DNA of 64,000 nucleotides, taken from NCBI RefSeq assembly GCF_029504655.1, contig NZ_JAQFIL010000001.1:2609001-2673000 (forward strand). Direction: 5' to 3'. This document shows positions 28,101 through 36,892 of the stretch, piece after piece (within the stretch, counting starts at the first letter, position 1; each line of letters begins with the position of its first letter). The notes below the pieces were generated by a model. The model ran no database searches and was not told where the DNA came from. It saw only the letters and a program-made list of their open reading frames with translations. A program made the position numbers and the translations under genes. Source of the DNA: Catalinimonas alkaloidigena. Its GTDB lineage: Bacteria; Bacteroidota; Bacteroidia; Cytophagales; Cyclobacteriaceae.

Positions 28101-28257
28101 AGGCTTGAGAGTATATTTTACAAGTCAAAACCTTTTTATGGTTTATAATAATTTAGAAAAATTTGGATCAGGAGATCCTGAATTTACTAACAGTGGAAAA
28201 GGAGCCCAATATCCAAATATGAGGACCTTAGGTTTTGGGCTTAATCTTACTTTCTAA
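25123..28257 (+). CDS. SusC/RagA TonB-dependent outer-membrane transporter (no STN)
   Basis: Third SusC of the window, 1044 residues. Signal peptide to about residue 33; no STN domain, so it should transport but not signal through a FecR. Regulatory-like domain about 59-135 (ISISGKVTDENGHPLPGVSV); TonB-box-like EEIVVVGYGTQKKSEVT at about 140-156; plug (ALIVIDGVANADPDGLNRLD, VLKDASAAIYGAQSAGGVI); barrel to the end. Its N-terminus and the 11 bases before its ATG resemble those of the SusC at 1923, suggesting a common ancestor. SusD follows almost at once. Substrate unknown; position suggests aldarate or uronate-containing glycans. Confidence 0.95.
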   Translation: MKSSLHYRLDFLSRLVLVGFVLLSVFSSMTIAKNLHFNESELIRSTSPKIPENVIPLEISISGKVTDENGHPLPGVSVLEKGTTKGTITDIEGDYTLSVTNENSILIFTFVGYSKKEVAIGSSLTLDVQLELDSKQLEEIVVVGYGTQKKSEVTNAVVQTTGEEIKKSPAVSLSNSLAGRMAGLYVNQRSSVPGFDDAQILVRGFNTYRDNSALIVIDGVANADPDGLNRLDPNDIESISVLKDASAAIYGAQSAGGVILVTTKRGKVGKPTFSYTGSQAYQSPTSKVNTADALEYMGVLNSSRALDGTDPDFPDELIESYRNGTLRSEDWWDALIDAPVPQGRHSLTMRGGTDKIKYFTSVGTAFQGGILIGDDKTKLRQYNVRSNLDLSVADNLNVGLDLSLRQKYTQTPQTSPGGDLHFAVQTSPLREAFIDGDTRYPSEGWSHLNPAARVHSPGYRKYTANVINGTFRYNYDIPFIDGLFLDGFASLVKVVNYDKSFNYIWDYYEKNTEGEIIRKDSRTVEDIGLREDFYQSQRITLNTKLNYNTTINEKHNLSTFIAYEQMEYSDNYFWTERLGFDSPQIDQLFAGSTNRSNWNNDGGASESSRQNFFGRVTYDFNYKYLFGFNFRYDGSPIFPEETRWGFFPGVSAGWVVSEEEFMPDLFSNLKLRASWGQTGNDRVDPFQYIGIYSYSDGTVIDGVDARGIAATTTPNPNITWEVSENTDIGLELGFLEGRLNFEVDVFKIRTTNILGQRQASIPAYTGLILPDENIGEMENKGIEFQAAFRQNFEDFTFRAQGNVSYNKNTIIYFDEVPQAEPYQKLEGMPFGSTLVYKAIGIYRTQDDLDNNVNYNNAGLGELIFADLNDDGVIDGNDRYRFDSNVFPNIQFGLNLGADYKGFDLSILFQGQEGAEWRLDNGFNTSAGGNGLVYVANNSYSLGNINAALPRIRPTGIASEDSDFWYHDVFWVRLRTLELGYTLPDYLLSSLKLTGLRVYFTSQNLFMVYNNLEKFGSGDPEFTNSGKGAQYPNMRTLGFGLNLTF

Positions 28258-28267
28258 ACAGAAAAAG

Positions 28268-30115
28268 ATGAAAAATATAGAATTAAGTAAAAGAATAACC
28301 GGCATAACTTTTATACTCTTAGTCGTAGGGTTTATTAGTAATTCATGTAATGATGACCTCCTGAATAAAGAGCCATTGAATGCGATTTCTGAAAATAATG
28401 TCTTTAATGACCCCGTTTTCTTACAAAATTATGTTTACAATATATACAATGGAATGCGGCCTCACTGGAACCCTGGCACTGGGACATATATCGGACTAAC
28501 AGACATTGCCGTAGCACAAGAAACTCATGATAAACTTAGTGGGATCAGGGAATATCTAGCGGGAAATATAACTCCTGATAATATCGCAGATTTAACTGAT
28601 GTGTGGAATTACCAATATGATTTTATCAGTAGGGCTAATACTTTTTTTGAAATGATTGAAGACTCTGAGATCAAGGAAGCTGATCTTGATCCTATGAAAG
28701 GAGAGGTGCACTTTTTAAGAGCCTGGATGTATTTTGACCTTTCCCGTCATTTTGGAGGTGTACCTATCATTACAAAAAGTTACAATCTAAATGATGAATC
28801 TTTTGATGAAACTAGAAATACCTACGATGAAGTAGCCCAGTTTGTGATTGAAGAATGTGATAAGGCAATCGGCTTCCTTGATGGAATTTCGGCTGTTCCA
28901 GGAAAAATCAGCAAAGAAGCTGCCATGGCGCTAAAAGCAAGAATGCTTCTGTATATGGCAAGCCCGCTTAACAATCCTTCAAATGACCCCTCAAAATGGC
29001 AGGCTGCTGAAACTGCCACTAAAGCGGTAATTGATGCTGGATTTTCACTGCACCCAACACATGAAGATTTGTTTTTGCAACCTATCAAAGAAGATGAAAC
29101 TATTCTTGCCAGATCATTTACTTCTGAAACAAGAATACCCGACTGGGGATACAACTATGATTATTGGCCAAGTGGGTTTGATGCTCGCCAAAGGGTTAAT
29201 CCAACCCAAACTTTTGTGAATATGTTTCAAATGACTAATGGAGAATATCCTTTCCTTGAAGATGGTATAACTGTAAACACAGCATCCGGCTTTGATCCAC
29301 AATATCCAAATGTAAACCGAGACCCCAGGTATTATAGTTATATCGTATATCCCGGAGCAGGTCCTTTTAATATCATTGATGGGTCCAAAAGTACCGAACG
29401 ACTTTATGAATACTGGGAAGACGCAAATCCAAACCCGGACAATCTTCCACCCTATCAAAACCCTAATAAGGTTGATCCTTTGAATGGACAAGAGCTTTTT
29501 GATTTTGGAAGAGACTCAAAAACGTACTGGGTTAAAGGATTGACTCCTTTTCATTGGAGGGTACAAACTGGTTATACTTTCAGAAAGTTACTGGATTTTT
29601 CAGGCCCCAGAGCAAGTTTTGACTTTGATTACAATCAGATGGTTGTTTTTATGCGATTGGCGGAGTTTTATTTGAATTATGCTGAAATTCAAATCGCCTT
29701 AGGAAATGAAGATCTTGCACGTGAGTATATTAATAAAGTAAGAAGAAGAGCATCCGTCAATATGCCAGATATAACAAGTACAGGCGATGAATTGCTACGC
29801 GAATACAGAAATGAACGTGCAGTAGAACTTCATCTGGAAGACTCTCGCTTTTTTGACCTCATGAGATGGAAAGCAGCGCCTGGAAAAGTTGACCTTAATC
29901 CTATTCGTGGACTTACAAGTGTTACCATGGATTGGACAGGCGCAGAAGAAGGAGATCTGTTAGGAACGCTCAATTATACCTATGGTGATATAACGGCAGC
30001 TGATCCCAGGGCACCCTGGCCCGGTGATTATTACTACTTACTCCCTATACCTAGGGAAGAAGTTCAAAGAAGTAATAATAATATTACTCAAAATCCTGGT
30101 TACAGTAGCAATTAA
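28268..30115 (+). CDS. RagB/SusD family nutrient-binding lipoprotein
   Basis: Partner lipoprotein of the SusC at 25123. ATG at 28268 is preferred: it opens on MKNIELSKRITGITFILL with lipobox SNSC (Cys27), whereas the alternative start at 28235 lies inside susC. SusD blocks: GEVHFLRAWMYFDLSRHFGG (about 144-163), AMALKARMLLYMASPLNNPS, EFYLNYAEIQIALGNEDLAR and YRNERAVELHLEDSRFFDLM. At 615 residues it is on the long side, as in other large SusD subfamilies. Ten bases separate it from susC. A palindromic terminator follows. Confidence 0.94.
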   Translation: MKNIELSKRITGITFILLVVGFISNSCNDDLLNKEPLNAISENNVFNDPVFLQNYVYNIYNGMRPHWNPGTGTYIGLTDIAVAQETHDKLSGIREYLAGNITPDNIADLTDVWNYQYDFISRANTFFEMIEDSEIKEADLDPMKGEVHFLRAWMYFDLSRHFGGVPIITKSYNLNDESFDETRNTYDEVAQFVIEECDKAIGFLDGISAVPGKISKEAAMALKARMLLYMASPLNNPSNDPSKWQAAETATKAVIDAGFSLHPTHEDLFLQPIKEDETILARSFTSETRIPDWGYNYDYWPSGFDARQRVNPTQTFVNMFQMTNGEYPFLEDGITVNTASGFDPQYPNVNRDPRYYSYIVYPGAGPFNIIDGSKSTERLYEYWEDANPNPDNLPPYQNPNKVDPLNGQELFDFGRDSKTYWVKGLTPFHWRVQTGYTFRKLLDFSGPRASFDFDYNQMVVFMRLAEFYLNYAEIQIALGNEDLAREYINKVRRRASVNMPDITSTGDELLREYRNERAVELHLEDSRFFDLMRWKAAPGKVDLNPIRGLTSVTMDWTGAEEGDLLGTLNYTYGDITAADPRAPWPGDYYYLLPIPREEVQRSNNNITQNPGYSSN

Positions 30116-30170
30116 TATTTCTTGGTATGGCTAACCTTCCAATATTTCACAAAACAAAAGCATAGAATTG

Positions 30171-30192
30171 AAAAGCAGGTTCACCTGCTTTT
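30171..30192. terminator. Palindromic terminator after susD
   Basis: AAAAGCAGG at 30171-30179 and CCTGCTTTT at 30184-30192 form a perfect 9-bp stem with a four-base loop, ending in a T-run. By symmetry it could act on both strands; it lies 55 bases after the susD stop. Confidence 0.7.
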
Positions 30193-30409
30193 CTGCTTCA
30201 CTATATCTTCCACAATATTAGCTTATTGAAGAAAACCCTAAGCAGGCGATATTATTCATCACTTTTTCGTACGTCTCATTTTCATTTCAGAAGGTATCTA
30301 TGGAACTAATACTTTTTAAGTTATAGACCATATGCTTGTGTTAAAAAAAATCTGATGAATACTTTATCTCGCATCCAAAATGCACACGGATAAAGAGCTC
30401 AGGAACTGA

Positions 30410-30443
30410 TTTAACCCCCAATAATTCAAACTTATTAAATTTG
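30410..30443 (+). promoter_or_regulatory. Candidate promoter for the Gfo/Idh gene
   Basis: TAAATTTG at 30436-30443 fits the Bacteroidota -7 consensus TAnnTTTG exactly. A TTTAA at 30410-30414 lies at about the -33 distance but is a weak match. The start codon is 165 bases downstream. Confidence 0.35.
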
Positions 30444-30608
30444 TAAAGTGCTAATCATAGTATTCTTAAGCCATGATGTTTATATTCAAAAGTTTTATCA
30501 TTAATAGAGAAAATGATAGTGCATTTGATTCTTGAACGCTTAATGTTAGCGGTCTATCCAAGCATAATTCCTATACATACAATAACCTAATACTTAAATA
30601 GTCAAATC

Positions 30609-32063
30609 ATGAATGAACGAAAATCTGAGCAGCCAGCTAACTCCCGCAGAACTTTTATCAAACAAAGCGCGGCAGCATCTTCCTTTTTTCTGGTACCGCG
30701 CCATGTGCTGGGTGGAGCGGGATTTACAGCTCCCAGTGATCAGCTCAATCTGGCCGCTATCGGTGCCGGAGGTAAAGGTAGAAGTGATATCCTCAATGCG
30801 TCCGTAAAAGGCAGGGAAAGGGTAGTGGCACTTTGCGATGTGGATTTCTCCGGCTCGGCATCGGCTTCTGTCAAAGAGTTTCCCAAGGCAAAACGCTATG
30901 CCGATTATCGTGAAATGCTGGACAATGAATCTGATATAGACGCGGTTACCATTTCCACACCTGACCATGTACACGGACCAGCGGCCGCTTATGCGATGGA
31001 AAGAGGTAAGCATGTATATGTGCAAAAGCCTATGACGCACAATATTCGTGAAGCACGTATGCTCACTCAAATGGCCAGAGATAACAAGATTGTGAGCCAG
31101 ATGGGTAATCAGGGAGGGTCTAACCCTTTGCTGGGAATGGTGCAGAAATGGATAGATTCCGGCAAGCTGGGAAACATTTCAAAAGTACAAATCTGGACAA
31201 ATCGGCCCGTATGGCCGCAGGGAGGAGCTATGCCTGAGCCAGAACCAAGCAAGAAACCTCAAGACCTGGATTGGGATCTGTGGCTGGGGCCTGCAGAGTA
31301 TATGGCTTATACGCCAAACCTGCACCCCTTCAATTGGAGAGGCTGGTGGGATTATGGTACCGGTGCGCTGGGTGATGTAGGTTGCCACCTGATTGATATA
31401 CCCTTCAGAACATTGGGACTCAAATATCCGACAGATGCTGAGTGTAGCGTAAGCTCAATTTACTCGCAGATGTGGACGCCGGACTACCACCCCAAAGGTT
31501 GTCCTCCGTCTTCTTTCATTACCCTGCATTTTGATGCTACTGACAAGAGTAAAGCGCCTATAGAGATGACCTGGAGTGATGGAGGAATAAGGCCTTCCCA
31601 TCCTGAAATTATACCTGCTGACCATGATATAGGAGGTGCCAATAGTGCAAATGGAGTATTGATCATTGGTGACAAAGGCTTAATTTCTACCAATATCAAC
31701 GACAGTTCACCTCTTAAGCCAAAACTGTACCTCAATGATGGTACTACCGAATTTGGCCCAGAGTCAGAAGATAACGAAGAACCCGAATATGGCCATCAGC
31801 GTATGTGGGTAGATGCCTGTAAAGCAGGTTTTGATAGTGCTGAACATAAGGCGCTTACTTCTTCCTTTGATTATGCAGGCCCTATGACCGAAACCGTTTT
31901 GATGGGCAATCTGGCTATCCGTTCATATATGCTACGAAAAGGAAAGAATGACTATTACGGACGTAAAAAGCTGCTATGGGATGGCGAAAATATGGTGATC
32001 ACAAACCTTAAAGAGGCCAATCAATTTGTAGGTAGGGAATACCGTAAAGGTTGGGAGGTTTAG
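30609..32063 (+). CDS. Tat-exported Gfo/Idh/MocA family oxidoreductase
   Basis: NAD(P)-dependent sugar oxidoreductase family protein. A twin-arginine signal (SRRTFIKQSAAASSFFL) occupies the first 35 residues, followed by a Rossmann domain (LNLAAIGAGGKGRSDIL, about 46-62), VTISTPDHVHGPAAAYAME and VYVQKPMTHNIREARMLTQM. The usual EKP catalytic motif reads QKP, which is common in the exported Bacteroidota branch. The C-terminal domain carries FNWRGWWDYGTGALGDVGCH. Related exported proteins probably bring a tightly bound cofactor and some cleave glycosides by transient oxidation. Here the substrate is unknown. It stands alone after the third SusCD pair. Confidence 0.9.
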   Translation: MNERKSEQPANSRRTFIKQSAAASSFFLVPRHVLGGAGFTAPSDQLNLAAIGAGGKGRSDILNASVKGRERVVALCDVDFSGSASASVKEFPKAKRYADYREMLDNESDIDAVTISTPDHVHGPAAAYAMERGKHVYVQKPMTHNIREARMLTQMARDNKIVSQMGNQGGSNPLLGMVQKWIDSGKLGNISKVQIWTNRPVWPQGGAMPEPEPSKKPQDLDWDLWLGPAEYMAYTPNLHPFNWRGWWDYGTGALGDVGCHLIDIPFRTLGLKYPTDAECSVSSIYSQMWTPDYHPKGCPPSSFITLHFDATDKSKAPIEMTWSDGGIRPSHPEIIPADHDIGGANSANGVLIIGDKGLISTNINDSSPLKPKLYLNDGTTEFGPESEDNEEPEYGHQRMWVDACKAGFDSAEHKALTSSFDYAGPMTETVLMGNLAIRSYMLRKGKNDYYGRKKLLWDGENMVITNLKEANQFVGREYRKGWEV

Positions 32064-32130
32064 GAAACATGTGAAAATCAGCCTTAGGCAGAAGTGCCCT
32101 ATTCTCCTTAAGAGGTTGATACTTTGATTT

Positions 32131-32187
32131 AAATCCGGCTTACTAATAGTATCTCAATAGATAAATATGTTGTATGCCGGATTTTTT
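32131..32187 (+). terminator. Candidate long-loop terminator
   Basis: AAATCCGGC at 32131-32139 pairs with GCCGGATTT at 32176-32184, followed by more T residues. The loop is long (36 bases), so strength is uncertain. It lies 68 bases after the oxidoreductase stop and argues for the downstream start of the next small gene. Confidence 0.5.
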
Positions 32188-32217
32188 ATGCTCTCCTCGG
32201 TGTACTATTTTTGCTCC

Positions 32218-32433
32218 ATGAAAAACAGTAAGGAACTTACTAAACGATGGGTAGCTTTAGTGATCAGCCTAATCATACTTATCGTGAATGTATATACACT
32301 TGTTGATGCTCTCAAAACCGATGCGGGATGGAAGACTGTCGCTTCATTGATTGCAATAGTAGGAGCACTTGCCTTTGGACTGATTACACTAAAGCAGATC
32401 AGAAGCCTGTATACTAAATCAGAAGAAAAATAA
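32218..32433 (+). CDS. Small two-helix membrane protein
   Basis: Seventy-one-residue protein with two hydrophobic segments: WVALVISLIILIVNVYTLVD (about 10-29) and VASLIAIVGALAFGLITL (about 39-56), with a charged C-terminal tail (QIRSLYTKSEEK). ATG at 32218 is chosen over 32167 because the upstream part would run through a terminator stem. I do not recognise a family. The composition looks like a real inner-membrane protein rather than a chance frame. Confidence 0.6.
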   Translation: MKNSKELTKRWVALVISLIILIVNVYTLVDALKTDAGWKTVASLIAIVGALAFGLITLKQIRSLYTKSEEK

Positions 32434-33046
32434 TCTATTCGGCTTTCATGCAAATATAATCGGAGATTGTCGCTGGGATTATGTTAGAGCAACCACAGAC
32501 TGACACTCAATCATACTGTACGTTCTATTTGACAAAATGTATCCATTAACCGTATTTCTTTAATGCGTATCACATATATGTATTTTAAAGGTTAAAGTGC
32601 CTGTTAATCCGACAAAATAATAATACTGTCTTGATCCGTAAGCGTGAATCTAACTAACAGAAATGACGTATGTACAGAAACAGCTTGTTGCCCCACTTTT
32701 AGTTTAGAAGCTCATACAAAGAATTGGCCGTATTAAATACTTAATCCAATAACTATACACCGTGACTTCTATTTTTTTTGAAACCTTTTTATGAGCTTTG
32801 CCATACTCACAGGTTGATTTAGTTCATATATTTTATTTCTGATTGGCTACCCTAGCTATCAGTTTGAGGCTTTTGCCAGCTGGTTTTGAATAGAAGTAGG
32901 ATTGACACTTATCAATGGTTTAATATTACAGGTATACTATAAACATAATGGCTATAGTTTGGTATATAAGCATACCCTCAGCAGTATCATCGCAAATATT
33001 TTGTGTATGCCTTGAGTTAGATGTTTGTGATCCTGATCCTGACAAT
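32434..33046. other. AT-rich intergenic region with no recognised gene
   Basis: The 613 bases between a plus-strand small gene and the convergent permease gene hold only short frames without protein-like composition. I saw no convincing hairpin terminator for either neighbour. Confidence 0.5.
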
Positions 33047-35674
33047 TTACTCTGATTTTAAACTATTCGCCGGATTAAGCAAAGCTGCTTTGATGGTCTG
33101 AAAGCTCACCGTGAGCAGCGTAAGCAGCAAAGCACCTGTACCCGCAGCAGCAAATGTCCACCAGCTTAAGTTGGTCCGGTATTCGTAATTATCTAACCAG
33201 CCTTGTAAAAGGAAATAAGCCAGGGGGGCAGCAATAATACATGCAGACATCACCAGTACCATAAATTCTTTGGACAGTAATTGCCAAAGCTGACTGACTG
33301 AAGCACCCAGCACTTTACGAATACCGATTTCCTTGGTACGCTGCTCCGCTACATATGAAGCAAGACCAAATAAGCCGAGAGAACTGATGAATATCGCCAG
33401 CAAGGCAAATAAAGACGCAAGCTTACCAATTCGCTCTTCGGCACGAAACTTTGTATTGTATTCGTTATCTACAAATTTATAATCAAAAGGGGCAGAAGGC
33501 ACTAACTCGCTGAAGACCTCTTCAATTATTGGTAAGGCTTCCTGGGCTGGAAAATTAGGCTTGATTTTGACAAACAACCAACTGGCAGCATTATCATCAT
33601 TGAAAATGACAGAAGGGTGAGTAGCTTCATAAGGTGACTCCTTCACCATATCTCTGGTTACTCCTACAATTGTATACTCCTTACGTTCTGCCCAGGAAGG
33701 GTCAAAACTGACGACTTCTCCTATGGGGTTTTCCAGCCCCATAAGCTTTAGCGCAGTTTCGTTTACGATAATTGCCGCGGAATCTGTCGCAAAATCATGG
33801 GAGAAATCACGACCCTCAACAATATCCCATCCCACTGTATTGCCATAGTCGGATGACACCCAGATCGTGTTAAAAGCCGGGCTTGTATCCTGGGCTTTAC
33901 CCGGCCAGTTGAATCCTTCATTCCATCCCAGGGCACTGGTAAGAGGACGTGATGACTTTGCGACATCAGCTACAGCATTGGTGCGTATCAATTCGTTACG
34001 TAACTGTTCGTAGTTTCGGTAATACTCTGGAGAATTCATCGGGAAAGTGAGCAAGCCTTCACTTTCATAACCTAGCGAGCGATCTTTTACAAATTGAATC
34101 TGTTGATAAACGGTGATGGTACCTATAATGAGCGCAATAGAAATGGTAAACTGAAATACCACCAACATTCTCCGGGGAAGCGCCGCCAGCCGTCCGCTCC
34201 TGAAGCTGCCTTTCAGTACGCTGACGGCCTGAAAAGAAGACAGATAAAAAGCGGGATAGCTACCGGCAAGTAAGCCAGTTACCACAGTAAATAAAATGAG
34301 TAGCCCCCAAATTTCTGGACTGAGCCATTGTAATTGTATGTCCTTACCAGACAATTCATTGAACCAGGGCAGAGTAAGCCATACCATTCCTACCGAGACA
34401 ATACATGCTATGATAGCAATCAGTAATGACTCACTGAGAAACTGGCTCACCAACTGATGACGCACTGAACCGATGCTTTTACGTATGCCCACTTCTTTGG
34501 CTCGCTTTTCTGAACGGGCAGTACTCAAATTCATGAAATTGATGCATGCCAACAACAAAACGAATAGGCCGGTAATGCCGAAGAACCAGACAAACATATA
34601 CGCTTTGCTCCTGACTTTTGCACCATTTTCAAACTGTGAATGCAGGTGCCACTGGGACATAGGGTGCAGGAATATTTCTGGTTTTTCCCTTGCAGCATCT
34701 TCAGGTGCGATATGGGCAGACATTACATCTTCAACGGCTTCCGAGGCTTCCCTGATCGTTACTCCGGATCGGACCTGGGCGTAGGTTCGCATGAAGAAGT
34801 TATCCCATACATCTGGTCCCGTCCATTGATTTGTCGAATAAAATAGGTCAAGGGGCATGATAAATTCCAGTTCATAAAATGCTGAATTTGCCGGTAAGTC
34901 TTCATATACACCACTTACTTTTACTTCCAAATTAGCGTTGATCGTAATGAGCTGATCTATAGGATTAGCATCGGCAAACAGCTTTTCAGCTAAGTTGGTA
35001 GAAATCAATACGGAACGCATATCCTCAAGAGCACGCTGAGTGCCTTTTTGCATTCTTAGACCTAGCATTTTGGGAGCATCAGCTTGCATAAAGCGTCCGG
35101 CTGCAGTCAACTTTTTATCTTCCGTGGCTACAACAAATTCTGAAGTCTGAGTCGCAGGTACTACATATTCAAAGTAGCGGTCGTAGGTAGATGTCAGAGT
35201 CGTTCCCATGCCAGGGGGCTGGCTGTTATTCGTTTTACGCTCACCCTCATAGGTTGCGTGGTACATGACCTGAACGATTCGTTCATAATTGTCATGATAC
35301 TTGTTAAAAGATAACTCATCATAAATCCACAGGGCGATCAGCAATGCGACCATCATGCCAGTTGCCAGTCCTCCTATATTGATACACGCGTACTCTTTGT
35401 GACTGCTGATGTTTCTCCAGCCAATTTTAAAATAACTTCGGTACATAGCGTAGTGGGTTGGGGTATATGTTGATTTTCTGATGGCAAAAGGTCGCAAATA
35501 TTGCAGTACCTGATACCAGTAATTGAGCTTTGCGTAAGTAGGTGAGCTTCCTTCAAGCTTGATGTAAAATTTCTCTTGCAGGTCACCCTCTACCTCTTCT
35601 TTGAGGTCTTCCCGCAGGAACCAGTGCAGGAAGCGCCGGGCTAATCTGGGAGGTATGGTTTGCTTAGCTTTCAT
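33047..35674 (-). CDS. FtsX/MacB-type ABC transporter permease with prefix domain
   Basis: Large inner-membrane permease, 875 residues. The first about 75 residues form the soluble prefix domain seen in PadR-linked Bacteroidota permeases (PRLARRFLHWFLREDLKEEV, EGDLQEKFYIKLEG). Then come two MacB-like periplasmic domains and two FtsX cores. Each core has the usual signature: FMNLSTARSEKRAKEVGIRK (about 380-400) and EQRTKEIGIRKVLGASVSQL near the C-terminus. Such proteins work with a LolD/MacB-type ATPase in efflux or lipoprotein and peptide export; no ATPase gene is in this window. It begins 11 bases after the padR stop, so they form one transcription unit. Confidence 0.92.
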   Translation of the reverse strand: MKAKQTIPPRLARRFLHWFLREDLKEEVEGDLQEKFYIKLEGSSPTYAKLNYWYQVLQYLRPFAIRKSTYTPTHYAMYRSYFKIGWRNISSHKEYACINIGGLATGMMVALLIALWIYDELSFNKYHDNYERIVQVMYHATYEGERKTNNSQPPGMGTTLTSTYDRYFEYVVPATQTSEFVVATEDKKLTAAGRFMQADAPKMLGLRMQKGTQRALEDMRSVLISTNLAEKLFADANPIDQLITINANLEVKVSGVYEDLPANSAFYELEFIMPLDLFYSTNQWTGPDVWDNFFMRTYAQVRSGVTIREASEAVEDVMSAHIAPEDAAREKPEIFLHPMSQWHLHSQFENGAKVRSKAYMFVWFFGITGLFVLLLACINFMNLSTARSEKRAKEVGIRKSIGSVRHQLVSQFLSESLLIAIIACIVSVGMVWLTLPWFNELSGKDIQLQWLSPEIWGLLILFTVVTGLLAGSYPAFYLSSFQAVSVLKGSFRSGRLAALPRRMLVVFQFTISIALIIGTITVYQQIQFVKDRSLGYESEGLLTFPMNSPEYYRNYEQLRNELIRTNAVADVAKSSRPLTSALGWNEGFNWPGKAQDTSPAFNTIWVSSDYGNTVGWDIVEGRDFSHDFATDSAAIIVNETALKLMGLENPIGEVVSFDPSWAERKEYTIVGVTRDMVKESPYEATHPSVIFNDDNAASWLFVKIKPNFPAQEALPIIEEVFSELVPSAPFDYKFVDNEYNTKFRAEERIGKLASLFALLAIFISSLGLFGLASYVAEQRTKEIGIRKVLGASVSQLWQLLSKEFMVLVMSACIIAAPLAYFLLQGWLDNYEYRTNLSWWTFAAAGTGALLLTLLTVSFQTIKAALLNPANSLKSE

Positions 35675-35685
35675 TTTAGTGTTGT

Positions 35686-36036
35686 TTATATCTGACCACC
35701 AAAATTCAGAAAGTCAGGTGCGAATGCAGGGTACTGCTTCCATAATGAAACTTTGAGGTCTCTGGACAATTCCAGGGCTCTGCGCCCATAGGCAGTAATG
35801 GTGTAGATCCGCTTTCTTCTCCCACCTCTTTCAGCAGTTGAAGCTCCCATTTCAGAAGTCAAAAAGCCTTTGTCTTCCAGCCTGCTGAGGGTTGAGTGTA
35901 CTGCGCCGATAGAGATAGACCTCTCAGTTTGCGCTTCAAACTCCTCAGCGATATTAAAAGCATAAGCTTGTTCTCCTAAGATGCCAACCAGTAAGAGCAC
36001 TACTTCTTCAAAGTCTCCTAAACGTGTTTCTTTCAT
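35686..36036 (-). CDS. PadR family transcriptional regulator
   Basis: Winged-helix repressor of 116 residues. The winged helix spans about 8-85: LGDFEEVVLLLVGILGEQAY, ISIGAVHSTLSRLEDKGFLT (recognition helix region), then the wing ERGGRRKRIYTITAYGRRAL. It is followed immediately by the FtsX-type permease it presumably controls. Its own promoter is bracketed by a perfect 12-bp inverted repeat (36041-36052 and 36085-36096), a strong candidate autoregulatory operator. The inducing ligand is unknown. Confidence 0.93.
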   Translation of the reverse strand: MKETRLGDFEEVVLLLVGILGEQAYAFNIAEEFEAQTERSISIGAVHSTLSRLEDKGFLTSEMGASTAERGGRRKRIYTITAYGRRALELSRDLKVSLWKQYPAFAPDFLNFGGQI

Positions 36037-36040
36037 ATGA

Positions 36041-36096
36041 TACTAAATTGTAGAACTAATATAAGCATAGATTTTTATTTGTTATACAATTTAGTA
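36041..36096 (-). promoter_or_regulatory. padR promoter bracketed by a 12-bp inverted-repeat operator
   Basis: TACTAAATTGTA at 36041-36052 and its exact reverse complement TACAATTTAGTA at 36085-36096 are separated by 32 bases. On the minus strand a -7-like TATATTAG (36056-36063) lies between them, and a -33 TTG falls inside the distal arm. The proximal arm sits 5-16 bases before the padR start codon, covering the expected transcription start. TACTA/TAGTA half-sites agree with what is known of PadR operators. Confidence 0.6.
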
Positions 36097-36115
36097 AGAA
36101 ATCATTAAAATGAAT

Positions 36116-36892
36116 TTATTGATAGTACAGATAATATACAGATAGAATCCCCGAAGCATTGTAAACTGCATGGGCTAGCATGGAAGCAGTAAGTCTACGG
36201 GTGTAAATAAATAAAATTGTATATGCAAGCGTTGGTACTAAAATATCAAACCATTCCACTGCATTGGATGGTAAATGTCCGGCTGCAAAGAATAGGATAG
36301 ACAAACTACTTGCTATCCATAGTCCTAATTTCTGATTTTTGAAAGTACTTTTTAACACATTGATAAAATAGCCACGGTTGAATATTTCTTCGGTAATGCC
36401 ACCACCTATGATTCCGAGTGCGAGATAAGAGAACAGGCCAATAGCTGTCCCATCCATCACTTCAATCATACCGGAAATATCGCCTCTTTCCGCGCCTCTG
36501 GTTTGAGGAATAATCCATAAAAATTGCATCGCCGTCCAGCTAAATCCTGTGAGAAGACCTAAAAAACAATCTACTTTCCAATGGTTACTGCTCAGCCCGA
36601 TAAAGCTGAAGTCCTTACTCATTAACTTAAGGGAAAAGTAAATGAGGGTGCATACAGTGAAAAACTGAAATAGAGCAATCAATAGTAGATTGATACCGCT
36701 CAGCCCTGCGTTCCACTTGCTGATACCTAACAACAGATTGGGAAAGATAAACAATACAAACCCTCCGATGATGGTAAGTACGAAAAGCAGGAGGCTTTTT
36801 CCTTTTGAAAGCGTATTTCTTTCAGTGAGTACCTCTGACATTGAAGTGTATGGTTTAGTTTTCAAAGCAAAACCCTTAGTTTCATTCGTCAT
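36116..36892 (-). CDS. CPBP family intramembrane metalloprotease
   Basis: Abi/CAAX-protease (CPBP) family membrane protein with about eight hydrophobic segments. Catalytic motifs: GGITEEIFNRGYFIN (EExxxR, about residues 168-182) and FFAAGHLPSNAVEW (His, about 206-219). The ATG at 36892 is chosen: it overlaps the end of the upstream permease gene by 11 bases, suggesting translational coupling, and leaves a short cytoplasmic N-terminus. An in-frame start at 36916 would lie deeper inside the permease gene. Family members process prenylated or peptide substrates or confer bacteriocin immunity; the role here is unknown. Confidence 0.87.
   Translation of the reverse strand: MTNETKGFALKTKPYTSMSEVLTERNTLSKGKSLLLFVLTIIGGFVLFIFPNLLLGISKWNAGLSGINLLLIALFQFFTVCTLIYFSLKLMSKDFSFIGLSSNHWKVDCFLGLLTGFSWTAMQFLWIIPQTRGAERGDISGMIEVMDGTAIGLFSYLALGIIGGGITEEIFNRGYFINVLKSTFKNQKLGLWIASSLSILFFAAGHLPSNAVEWFDILVPTLAYTILFIYTRRLTASMLAHAVYNASGILSVYYLYYQ

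Larger units (their letters stand above)
30116..30608. other. Intergenic region between susD and oxidoreductase
   Basis: This 493-base AT-rich gap carries the terminator at 30171-30192 and a candidate promoter at 30410-30443 for the downstream oxidoreductase. No open frame with recognisable protein features was seen. Confidence 0.5.

Noticed and set aside
28235..28267. Upstream start for the third susD
   Set aside because: It would overlap the end of susC by 23 bases and put eleven residues in front of a clean lipoprotein signal.
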